Below, in pieces: positions 24,377-35,300 of a stretch of DNA of 64,000 nucleotides. The notes beneath the pieces are model-generated. The model had not been told where the DNA came from and did no database searches. It saw nothing but the letters and a program-made list of their open reading frames with translations. How positions within the stretch are numbered: the stretch's first letter is position 1; each line of letters opens with the position of its first letter. Location of the stretch: assembly GCF_910592395.1 (NCBI RefSeq), contig NC_088309.1, positions 24,678,599 to 24,742,598 of the forward strand. The letters are read 5' to 3'. A program made the translations under genes and the position numbers. Source of the DNA: Lineus longissimus. Taxonomy: Eukaryota; Nemertea; Pilidiophora; Heteronemertea; Lineidae.

Positions 24377-27300
24377 GTTTGGCCCGGCAGTGCGTCAGAA
24401 CTTCCGCCACAGTTACTCGCAAACATGAGAAAATGGACTTTTCCTACGAGGTAAACCTGGCGATAAATTGAGGGAAGTGGAAAAGTATGATGATCGGCAT
24501 GTGAAGGCTTCATTAAGCAGCCACTGCTGGAAATGACTTCTATCTAGTCCTGGTATTATACCAAGAGAGAGTACAGGCGAGTTTATGCTGTGAACCACTA
24601 TCAGTAGTGTGGCTTCTCGACCTTTTTATACGAGACACGAACGACTTTTTTTCGTGTGATAATGAATTTACATTGTGAGAATGCTGAATTAGCGCAAGCC
24701 TCGCGAGCTCTTAGTTGAAAAAGTTGCAAACAATTGATGCCATCTATGTTTACATATATATCTGTCGAAAAGATCGACTCTTCATATTTCCCAATTCACA
24801 ACCGTCTGATTATCACCATAATCCGCCAGTGATTGCTGTCAAAAGCGTCAACCTACTGGTCACACTATATGGCACGACTCCTTGGAGAATTCGCTCGGCG
24901 CAGTAGACAACGCGTTTGGTCTCCCGTAGGCGGTTAGCATCCTCAATCTCCGTTCTTGTTAGGTAGAACAGTTGAAGTGTTCTGATAAGCAGTGGATGGG
25001 TGACCATGCTATGTCATTACGAATGGGGGACATGGTTATCCACTCTTGCTGAGGAGTGTATTTTATTTTCCTCCGACCTTACCATGTCAAGTATTCATTG
25101 GACAGGGAGGTCTGAACACCATATATACATTTCCTGTATGGTCATCTTGAGATGACGGTAAATTGCCAATAAGTTGAAATGTTGTAGAAGCAGCGGCAAT
25201 GATAATAGGCAGATTTTACAACCCTGCGAAGAGCTATAAACAACGAAGTACCAAGGTAGAATAAAACATTAGCTTAGTTAACTATTTCGATAGAGACATT
25301 ATTTCTCTAAATAACTCAGTCTACATATGGGATTACATTGTAATTATCCCTAGATCCACACGGGTGAGCACAATAATCATGATAACATGTGTTTCATGAA
25401 GCTTGTCAAAGTTGTCAGTGTAATGACTAATGACTATCGTCTATCAGAGTTTTTTTATTAATCTACATTGCAGATTGAAGAATGCAATGTGGTCGCTAGT
25501 GCGAAAAACATATTAGGGGAGGAGTATTAAACTCCGCCACGGGGTGCATATTGATTTACTTTGTAGTCTGAGCACGCTTCGCAGCATATGAGCCTTTTGA
25601 CCTAACGATACTCAAAGAAAACTCAAAACAAATCAATAGGACGCCGAACAAACCAATGCCAATGGTCTACTTTGTTTTGTCAAGAAATACACAGATCATG
25701 CCCCACCCTCTAGTCATAGGCGCTTTGATTATTAATAGAGGTAAGTTCTGCAACCCTTCGAGGAGATACGCACAACGAAGCACTACCTTGTCTTAATGTT
25801 GTCTTCTTTATCACCATCACTTTCGAAGCCAGTAGGACAAAACAAAATTTTTCGAACTTTTTAATCACGAAATGTGGCGTCCGTTCTTTACTTATTGGTA
25901 ATACAGCACGACACTTCGTCGCCGATTGTATCGCTATTGCGTTTATTTTCTAATTTCGTGCGGAAACAAGAAAATGATCACTGAACCATTTTTTTCATTA
26001 GCTGATTGGAATTTGTCTCAAATATCTTGTACGCTTGGCTATTCGCAAATCAAATAATCCGAGTGATTTTGTTTTTGCTGGATTTTTCATCTTCTGATCA
26101 TTTACCCTGTTGGCAGATTTATTAGGATGTTTACTGGTGGCAACCAATATAAATCACTGTCAAAACAAGTCTCTGGTGAAGATATGTGACCAGTTTATAC
26201 ATAAATTACCAAAAAGACAAACAGTGCTGTTGCAGCCCCCCTTCACCCACACACATAATATTTTATCTATATCATGCTCTCTGATATTAGAAAATCGCAT
26301 GAACCGGCCTACTGAAACTGAAATCCTACATTCCTTTGCCAGTCCTTTTGATAAAATGCCAAAGATATGTGTACGTTTCCCTGAGAGGGCTGTCAAAAAC
26401 AAAAGCATATAAGCTTAAGACAGAAGCGACTAGACATGTAGATGGCAATTTGATCGGATAGACATAGAACACCGAGCATAGGTTAGGTTTCAGAAAACAA
26501 TACAAGATTGCATAAAAGTTTAAATCTATCACATTACATCGTAATGGCTTTCCATTTTGTGGTACCATTAGACAACTCGTTGTCGAAATGTACAGAAAAT
26601 CAATTTAAGAGAGTTATCTGAGTTTTGAGTTCATTAACATTCCGCTAGAAGGTAGCTACTCGACAGGTGAGAATTTGCCCCATTCTCATTATCGATGTAA
26701 AATGTTCGGTCGAGTTCGCTTCTCATTAAAACTGCACCATGATGATATTGGTGTCATTATCAGATATCTTTGATCCATAAGTGCCATTGTTGAAAGTGTC
26801 ACATCTAATTGCCTTGTCAATTCTACCGGTAGCATACTGAATGAGTTCCCCTCGGCACATCAATGTCATACACAGGGAGACTCGGGCTATTCTCCCTGAA
26901 ACTGAGCAGGGCGAAGGTAGGAAAATCGTACTAGTTACCAGTACCATCCTTCGCTATATCAATTACGCTGAAGACGACAGGGATATAAACGTGTCTTTTT
27001 GTAGAACATGTGAGCTATTTTCAGATCATGACAGTGCTATTACAAGTCAGACAGACAGTTGTAAGAAACCTTCAAATAGCAATCAGAGATATACGCGAAA
27101 AAAACATTTAAACCTTGCAAATGGAAATAGGCCTCGATTTCAGCTGGTTGTTGGCTCCGCCAAATTACCAGTCTTATACCAAATCCAGCTGGAAATCGTA
27201 CACAAGGGACCCCAACTCTAGCTGTATGTATCGCAAACTTCATTAAAGATGCAAGGTATACTTCCAAAATGATATATGACCTACCCGGGGCGAAGTGACA

Positions 27301-28538
27301 CTCCAAAAGGTAGACTCTAATTGGCCCTGCCAGCACCGAACCAGACTGGATCATGGAGCACACGCGTGCGATTCAAGACGGCCCTCCGGATATCGCATTT
27401 GCCTATTCTAGATGAAGTTAGGTTAGTGGGTGATGAAATCTTTATCAAATCACTCGCTCGGAGAGGAACTGACGTTGATCGTTGAACGAGTGGTGCGTAA
27501 ATTGTTAATTTAGACTCCGTGTAAGGTAATTCCATTATCGTAAGTTCCGTCTCCTGTTTAAAGCCTTATTTTGACGCAGTCGGGTACTGAAACTAAAGGA
27601 GGTGTGGGAGAACTTATTACTGAATATATTTCGTCACCAAGGTAAACAAATTACCGTGAGAGAAAAAAAATGTGGAAAGGAATACAAGAGAACACAATAC
27701 TACATCAAACTTATGATTTAAATTGATATTAATTCTTTACTGTTCGAAGTTAGTTGTATGTGCTGAGCCGTTCTCAAACCCAAGACACTGTCTTACAGAC
27801 GATTCTGGCAAGTCCATTACTCTTAACCAAGAAAGTTTTGCCTTGGTAAACAGAACGTCATGTTACTTGGATAGTGTTCATGTATTGAGTCAAATTGGGA
27901 TCGTCTTCACTACACGTATAGCTAGAGAAAATATGTCATTCCTCGAATCAAGAAGATAAAATCTCATTATGGTAATAGAGCGCCTTCCACAAAGGAAAGC
28001 TATCCTCCAAGGGGTGATACCTGGTAAGAAGCCTTCAAATCAGTCCAGTTCAGTCATGTGAGAGGATAACAGAGAGTCTAGGACGTTACCTTCAAGCTTT
28101 AAGATAACTGGAACACCTTTCTGGTTAGGAACCACACAGTATTAAGGTGATAATTTCTGTTTGTTGTTTTTGTTTCTTCGAAGTTTTAATGGAGTATTGA
28201 TTTCTTCAAAACATAAGGATGAGACGATAAGAACGTTTTCATACAAATGGAAAACCGCGTTACTGTAAACAACATTGTCTGAGATTTCCGTACGAGCTCG
28301 ATATCCTTCCAGCAAACGTTCGATGCCTTGTTTGTTGTTAGTAAAACAATTCCACCGTCTTGATCGGGAGAAATTGACTGCTTCCTGTTTGCTGTTATCG
28401 TCAATTAGATTTCGTGATGTGTTCAACAATACACAGGTTGTACATGTTTGCATAAAAAGCGACTTCGGAACCACCGTTTAAAGTGATAGCATCCCCGGGC
28501 TTGTTCACCACAGCCTTCTGAGGATTGTGAATTTGTTC

Positions 28539-28543
28539 TTATA
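28539..28543. repeat. Flanking 5-bp repeat TTATA (left)
   Basis: TTATA immediately precedes the first transposon. The same TTATA follows the second transposon at 32296-32300, consistent with a target-site duplication around the pair. Confidence 0.55.
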
Positions 28544-28862
28544 GGTCTGTCTCATTATAGAACGTTAGGGACGGACGGGAACCAAAATCAACGTCCATGG
28601 ACGCGTAGTAGGATTAATCTAATAGGCCTTCACATGTCACGTGGAGCACGTTTGCGTTCCAAGTTCTGAATGGAGGCCGGCCATGTAACAATGATCTTTG
28701 CACTGGATAATTGCATTCAATGGCAATAGACCGCCCATATGGGAAGGTTCATGTAATTTTCCTTTATCATGCATCTAGCTTTATCCCTGTGGTGACATGA
28801 TTAGACACGCATTGAAAATGGTCAATAAAATATCATTCCTTTGTCCGAAATTGAATTGATTA

Positions 28863-29639
28863 TTGATAACATTTAATTGCCATGGTTTGTGTTGGCCAGC
28901 AGTCGCTTGGCCTCACGCTACTTTCATCATGGAGAGAATTAGGATGATTTTGTTCGCTGCTCCGCCGCCCATACCACCGCCCATACCACCGCCCATACCA
29001 CCGCCCATACCACCGCCACCAGTTTTGCTTACACCAGCATTTCATAATTTAGAAGTGCGTCCGCCTCCGTTGCCTCAAAGACTTGATGAAGTTCTCACCA
29101 ATCAACCAAATGGTCCATACGCTGGTAACGACGTCTTTACCAGATTTATAAACCACCAGATGGACTTTTGGTGTCTATCAGGTGAGACAGTGGCCTCTTT
29201 CCAGCACCTCGTAGAGGACATTACTCCCCTTCTGGAAAACAGGCCAGGACGGTACCGAGATCATTTGCTGTCGGTGGAGAACCGTTCACTACTTTTTTTC
29301 TATTGGATCAAGAAATATCCGGACATTGCTGCGATGAGTGCAATGTTTGATATCAGCAAGCAATCTGTTTGCAGGGAACTTTATTTTATGACAGATGTTT
29401 TGTGGACTTATTTTCAAGACGGTATAACATGGCCGACCGATGAAGAGTGGGAACAACTGCGGGGCAACTGGGATACTCTTCCAGATGCTGTTGGGGCGAT
29501 AGATGGAACGGTACACGCAATCGAGATCCCAGAGACTGAGGATCCCCACCTGTTCTACAGTGGCCTTGTCCACAAATATTGTATCAGCACTCAGGTCATT
29601 ATCGACAATTGTGGAATGAGTTGTGCTCCCCTTGAATAA
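28863..29639 (+). CDS. Harbinger-type transposase, truncated (copy A)
   Basis: The frame gives 258 aa from 28863; a more natural start may be MERIRMILFAA at 28929. A proline-rich repeat is followed by a helix-turn-helix typical of PIF/Harbinger proteins (SVENRSLLFFYWIKKYPDIA ... MFDISKQSVCRELYF) and the first catalytic-acid motif VGAIDGT followed by KYCISTQVIIDNCG, as in DDE_Tnp_4 domains. The protein stops shortly after (CAPLE-stop), so the second Asp and the Glu of the DDE triad are missing. The same end occurs in copy B, so the truncation predates their separation. No function in transposition is expected without a partner supplying the enzyme. Confidence 0.8.
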   Translation: MITFNCHGLCWPAVAWPHATFIMERIRMILFAAPPPIPPPIPPPIPPPIPPPPVLLTPAFHNLEVRPPPLPQRLDEVLTNQPNGPYAGNDVFTRFINHQMDFWCLSGETVASFQHLVEDITPLLENRPGRYRDHLLSVENRSLLFFYWIKKYPDIAAMSAMFDISKQSVCRELYFMTDVLWTYFQDGITWPTDEEWEQLRGNWDTLPDAVGAIDGTVHAIEIPETEDPHLFYSGLVHKYCISTQVIIDNCGMSCAPLE

Positions 29640-29672
29640 TCGGTATATGGAAGTGGCCCCTTTGTTACTGTG

Positions 29673-30014
29673 CTACTGTTGTGTGGGGTGCGGGTGCATT
29701 TGTGGAGGGGGGGGGGGGGGGGGGGGGGTATACGATACATGTACTAACTCAGCAATTTCTCTTGCAATAACTTCTCTTATCCTTCGTCGGAGTTGTTTTG
29801 CGGTTCGCCTAGCGTATAATGCCCTTGTGCGTTCCGGCAAACGGTTGACATTTTGCCGGATGTGGCCTAGAATGCGAACATAATTATTTCTATGTCGCTG
29901 GTACCCTTCCCGGAGAAGGGCCATCTCCTCCATGCGAACAAGCACTCTATCACACATGACTGTTCGTTCACTTCGACAACACTGTACTAAAAATCGCGCT
30001 AAAACTAGACCCAT
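29673..30014 (-). CDS. Transposon-borne basic helical ORF, convergent to transposase (copy A)
   Basis: 113 aa beginning MGLVLARFLVQCCRSERTVM, then an Arg-rich, predicted helical stretch (RTAKQLRRRIREVIAREIAE), ending in low-complexity proline from the poly-G tract. Copy B has the same ORF with only two replacements in the shared part and several synonymous differences. Harbinger elements normally carry a second, DNA-binding (Myb/trihelix-like) gene; this may be a remnant or unusual version, but I do not recognise the fold. Confidence 0.45.
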   Translation of the reverse strand: MGLVLARFLVQCCRSERTVMCDRVLVRMEEMALLREGYQRHRNNYVRILGHIRQNVNRLPERTRALYARRTAKQLRRRIREVIAREIAELVHVSYTPPPPPPPPQMHPHPTQQ

Positions 30015-30761
30015 ATCATAGTCATAACTTGTTACTGTTACTCAGCCACTGTCCAACAATGGACCGGTTTCTTTTGCATAGTAACTGCTTAGATAATAAA
30101 AAGGCACTCAATTTGGTTAATACGAGCCAACCAGGCTTTTATCAATAATTTATCGCTTGTCTATAACAAGGCCTATTCGGTAACATCGGTAACATCGATT
30201 TCCCTTCATTGACAGTTAACCAACGCTGGTTGTCAAAAAGCTATTGTATGTATAGGTGGGCGTTCCTAGTGTGCTTTGGTGACCACCAATCAGAAGAAGG
30301 ACCTTACATATGTATTCATCACAGCAGCGCAGCCCTGGTGGTAATGCTCGTGTAACCAATAGCATCAAAGTTAACAAGCATGGTACGTTGAATTAGGTAC
30401 TTCTTAGGTTCCCGTCTGTCCCTAACGTTCTATCATGAGACAGACCTATTAGGTCTGTCTCATAACAGAACGTTGGGGACGGACGGGAACCAAAATCAAC
30501 GTCCATGGACGCGTAGTAGGATTGATCTAATAGGCCTTCACATGTCACGTGGAGTACGTTTGCGTTCCAAGTTCTGAATGGAGGCCGGCTATGTAACATT
30601 ACTGGATAATTGCATTTAATGGCAATAGACCGCCCATATGGGAAGGTTCATGTAATTTTCCTTTATTATGCGTCTAGCCTTATCCCTGTGGTGACATGAT
30701 TAGACACGCATTGAAAATGGTCAATAAAATATCATTCCTTTGTCCGAAATTGAATTGATTA

Positions 30762-31504
30762 TTGATAACATTTAATTGCCATGGTTTGTGTTGGCCAGCA
30801 GTCGCTTGGCCTCACGCTACTTTCACCATGGAGAGAATTAGGATGTTTTTGTTCGCTGCTCCGCCGCCCATACCACCGCCACCAGTTTTGCTTACACCAG
30901 CATTTCATAATTTAGAAGTGCGTCCGCCTCCGTTGCCTCCAAGACTTGATGAAGTTCTCACCAATCAACCAAATGGTCCATACGGTGGTAACGACGGTTT
31001 ACCAGGATTAGAAACCACCAGATGGACTTTTGGTATCTATCAGGTGAGACAGTGGCCTCTTTCCAGCACCTCGTAGAGGACATTACGCCCCTTCTGAAAA
31101 ACAGGCCAGGACGGTACCGAGATCATTTGCTGTCGGTGGAGAACCGTTTACTACTTTTTTTCTATTGGATCAAGAAATATCCGGACATTGTTGCGATGAG
31201 TGCAATGTTTGATATCAGCAAGCAATCTGTTTGCAGGGAACTTTATTTTATGACAGATGTTTTGTGGACTTATTTTCAAGACGGTATAACATGGCCGACC
31301 GATGAAGAGTGGGAACAACTGCGGGGCAACTGGGATACTATTCCAGATGCTGTTGGGGCGATAGATGGAACGGTACACGCAATCGAGATCCCAGAGACTG
31401 AGGATCCCCCGCACCTGTTCTACAGTGGCCATGTCCACAAATATTGTATCAGCACTCAGGTCATTATCGACAATCGTGGAATGAGTTGTGCTCCCCTTGA
31501 ATAA
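30762..31504 (+). pseudogene. Harbinger-type transposase, frameshifted (copy B)
   Basis: The N-terminal part (30762-31076) goes out of frame after NGPYGGND (about 30990); the helix-turn-helix and DGT part continues in another frame (31022-31504) to the same CAPLE end as copy A. One extra codon is present (EDPPHLF versus EDPHLF). Broken by frameshift and also lacking the C-terminal catalytic residues. Confidence 0.8.
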
Positions 31505-31863
31505 TCGGTATATGGAAGTGGCCCCTTTGTTACTGTGCTACTGTTGTGTGGGGTGCGGGTGCGTTTGTGGAGGGAGTTATACGATACATGTACTAACTCA
31601 GCAATTTCTCTTGCAATAACTTCTCTTATCCTTCGTCTGAGTTGTTTTGCGGTTCGCCTAGCGGATAATGCCCTTGTGCGTTCCGGCAAACGGTTGACAT
31701 TTTGCCGGATGTGGCCTAGAATGCGAACATAATTATTTCTATGTCGCTGGTACCCTTCCCGGAGAAGGGCCATCTCCTCCATGCCAACAAGCACTCTATC
31801 ACACATGACTGTTCGTTCACTTCGACAGCACTGTACTAAAAACCGCGCTAAAACTAGACCCAT
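31456..31863 (-). CDS. Transposon-borne basic helical ORF (copy B)
   Basis: Counterpart of the copy A minus-strand ORF, 135 aa. About 95 residues are shared, then it reads on without the poly-G interruption and overlaps the end of the transposase remnant on the other strand. The ending here may be closer to the ancestral form. Function unknown. Confidence 0.4.
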   Translation of the reverse strand: MGLVLARFLVQCCRSERTVMCDRVLVGMEEMALLREGYQRHRNNYVRILGHIRQNVNRLPERTRALSARRTAKQLRRRIREVIAREIAELVHVSYNSLHKRTRTPHNSSTVTKGPLPYTDYSRGAQLIPRLSIMT

Positions 31864-32300
31864 ATCATAGTCATAACTTGTTACTGTTACTCAGCCACAG
31901 TCCAACAATGGACCGGTTTCTTTTGCATAGTAACTGCTTAGATAATAAAAAGACACTCAATTTGGTTAATACGAGCCAAGCAGGCTTTTATCAATAATTG
32001 ACCGCTTGTCTATAACAAAGCCTATTCGGTAACATCGGTAACATCGATTTCCCTTCATTGACAGTTAACCAACGCACGTTGTCAAAAAGCTATTGTATGT
32101 ATAGGTGGGCGTTCCTAATGTGCTTTGGTGACCACCAATCAGAAGAACGACCTTACGTATGTATTCATCACAGCAGCGCAGCCCTGGTGGTAATGCTCGT
32201 GTAACCAATAGCATCAAAGTTAACAAGCATGGTACGTTGAATTAGGTACTTCTTAGGTTCCCGTCTGTCCCTAACGTTCTATCATGAGACAGACCTTATA

Positions 32301-35300
32301 AGACATATTTCGGGAGATTGTATTGGTGGCAGGGGGGACTGAGGACGAGTCAGGATGAGGAGGTTTTCATAAACTTTAAGGCCTCCATACACTGCATGAC
32401 AAAAGTCATTTTGTGGCTTGTTTCCAAAAAAATGTTGCAATGTGTATACGATTGGAACTTTTGTTACGAAGTATCCATATGTCTAACCTTGTTGAAAGTT
32501 GTATAACGTTAACCACAAAAGTATTCGTCCTCGACATTTGTTTTCTTTCGACAAGTATCGACTTTTGCAAGACCATTTCACAACAGGAACAGCTGGTGCA
32601 ACTTATCACTGAAGGAATCGCCAACACCTTCACCGTCAGCAAAGTGTATTATTGCGAAAAGATACCAATCTAGTTTGGCTTCAGGTTAGAATGCATAATG
32701 TGATACGAGTGTTTGACCTGAGTGGGCGACGACTCCTTGCCAACGTTCGAGTGTTTGTGCTTCGAATTTAGGAGTGCTTGGTAAATTTTATAGGCAATAA
32801 CCAACAGTCACGATGCTTTTCAGGCGGAATGGTGCGAGATTAGAAGAGCTGATGGTATCGATCATGATGCATTCTAGTATGTTACCCTAGATGTCGCGGG
32901 TTCGATTACTTACTGGATCGATTCCTCGTGTGATACAGAGAGGGTGACATATTACATTTTCAAACAGCGCAAGTTCTCTCCGGGGTTTCGATTGTGGTCC
33001 CATTATACAGGACTTGTTCAGTGTCAGCTCAACCTCAAGCTAATGATCAACTTATTATAATCATATCTATTATAGCATGACATATTAATCAAATCAGAGT
33101 CTGAACTAATAAAGTCCTAGTTGGTGCTCATCAGCTCATCAGCTCATCAGCTCCCTTCAATCTTTGGAAAACTGCCATTCAAGACGTTACTTAATCAGTT
33201 CATTGGACATCCGAATAGTCAATTGATGGATATTCATCTCGCCAGAAATATCTAAATAGAAAGTGTCGTCGACACATCCAATCTTACGTACAGCGCAGGA
33301 GTTCCCAAAGACGTCCCAGTCCAATTTTCAAAGGATTTATTTGGCCTATTTATAGTTACACCACTGCTGAATACACTTTTTTGCATATCGATTTCAAATC
33401 TGAACTGATTTCTCTCATCTCACCGAGCAATTTGGAAACACTTAACGATGGTCTGTAGCATTTTGTGATTATTCGAGTTCGACACGTAGTTTAAAACCCT
33501 GATATCACGAGCTGCGTGATACATATGCAGCAACAGCGATGGTATTACAAATCATTAAAACTACCAAAGAGCTACCATGACAGCAGACTATCTAATTTCC
33601 TTTTTCTCTGATATTGTTCTCTGATCATTTCTCTGATGGATAAGTCGAGCAACTGGTAGAAAACATTGCTAAAGATGCTGATGGAACATTTTGTCCGGTA
33701 AGACAAGGACAATGGAAACCATATCGAAGACGGTACTTAATAAAGTAGATTCGAAAACAATTTGTAAGACAGACTGTTAAATAATCGATTTCAACACTTT
33801 TTGATATTTCTTTATACTTGTATATCGTATATTAGTATATCGGCTTGTCTTTACGCTAGCAGAAGGATATTATTTCAAACAAGCGACTCTGAGGTTTTTG
33901 AATAACGAAGCAGGCTTTTTATAGTACGTGACAAATTGACAATTATAGCGTTCGAATAACAGTGGTGGTTTCATAATCGTAGTGGGCTGGCCGGGAACTC
34001 ATTACCACCAGTCTGAATCACAGCAGTTATGTTCCCACACGCAGATTGAGTTCGAATTAGCAAGTTTGTAAGAAATAAGGCAAATTACTAAGATCAGTTA
34101 TAAGCAAACTGTCCCCAATAGCCGCCTATGTTGTAAAGAACGCAATCGATAAGGACGAGATTTTGTCTCAACTTGGCTATATCTTGCTTTCCTGTCAAGC
34201 AGAACTAAATTACTCTTGACACATCTTGATATGCATGGACAAGGTTATAGTGCCGAAGGACGCTGTATATTTTATTCTGGGAACCTATCGCATAAGAACC
34301 AAAAAATGTCTGGCTTGTTTGTGGACGACGAAGGACGATTTACGGCACTGTCATGTGGATATGGCGATAAACGACCAGCGGCCATTGATTACTGTCGATG
34401 TTGATATTAATGTGAACTTAGTCTCCGCATTCTGGTTGTGACTCTGTCCTGAGAGCAATTTAGAACAAATGCAAACTTGGTTGTCTAGACCATACTTCCC
34501 CTCGAGCATCTCTATGTGAGACATCCGAGCTTGACCGGTGTCATCCCTCTCACGCAATGATTAACCACACGAGATAACTTGAGAAGTAAATAACAATGAT
34601 GGAAGTGATTGGTTTACGGTGACCGACTACGTTACGATGGCTGGTCAATGCTGATCACCATGATAAGGACAGTTTTGGCACGCTTGATGAGCTTCTAATG
34701 GCCTACAAGTTATCATCGAAATCTTATAGTTCAGGCTTATGCGTTTCAAATTTTCAAATCTACACATTTTGAAGATTGAAGAGGTAAGTTTATAAGATTT
34801 GGAGGGAAGGGCATGTTGGAATTGCTATGCGATAGTTAACGAGATTTAAAGGGGACGGCACGTTACAGTATTGCTATACATCTATTTAGTATAGATGTAT
34901 ACATGCACAAGTACATCATATTAGAAACAGACAGAAGTATGCAATCATGGTGAAAGCTGCATCGAGTCATTGTGTTCCAGTTTACATCACCCTGGTGTCT
35001 CTATTTTCAAAAGTTTATCCGCTGATCTAAGGAGACGAGTCGGAAAGGAATTCGTTTTACACGAGAACCGAATCGTGACGGACATTACGGATAAAGTATC
35101 ATCACTTGGACTTAACGAGCCTTCCCCATTCGGCCAACCGCCCTTTAATACGTAATCATCGCAACTTCTTTGTTATCATGTCACAATGTAGTTTGCACCG
35201 TGATTGCTGCGACGCGAAGGTGATCATGAAATTGCTTGAACGCATTTCAGTTGATTGGTGAAGCTGGTAATCAGGTTTCTAGTTCAGTGCTCCCAAGTTC

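Larger units (their letters stand above)
21889..28538. other. Intergenic region upstream of nAChR
   Basis: About 6.6 kb that should include the nAChR promoter and 5' UTR, with no core promoter motif that I can call. Only two weak coding candidates stand out (22814-23143 plus strand, and 23632-24376 minus strand), listed separately. The remainder shows no recognisable exon. Confidence 0.4.
28544..30446. mobile_element. PIF/Harbinger-like DNA transposon, copy A
   Basis: Terminal inverted repeats of about 40 bp: 28544-28583 (GGTCTGTCTCATTATAGAAC...) and 30407-30446 (its reverse complement with 2 mismatches). The 1.9-kb element holds a plus-strand transposase-like ORF and a convergent minus-strand ORF. 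A 12-bp repeat (four CCGCCCATACCA units) and a 22-bp poly-G tract are expanded relative to copy B. The transposase lacks its C-terminal half, so the copy is probably not autonomous. Confidence 0.85.
30452..32295. mobile_element. PIF/Harbinger-like DNA transposon, copy B
   Basis: Inverted termini 30452-30491 and 32256-32295 match those of copy A. It lies head to tail with copy A, separated by only 5 nt (TATTA, 30447-30451), and is followed by TTATA (32296-32300). Internal sequence is highly similar to copy A. It has one proline-repeat unit instead of four and no poly-G run. Confidence 0.85.

Noticed and set aside
26841-27363. Overlapping frames of 126 aa (+) and 107 aa (-)
   Set aside because: They are open on both strands over the same bases, with no recognisable motif.
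33128-33152. CRISPR-like short repeats
   Set aside because: Three adjacent 8-bp units without spacers; a microsatellite in animal DNA.
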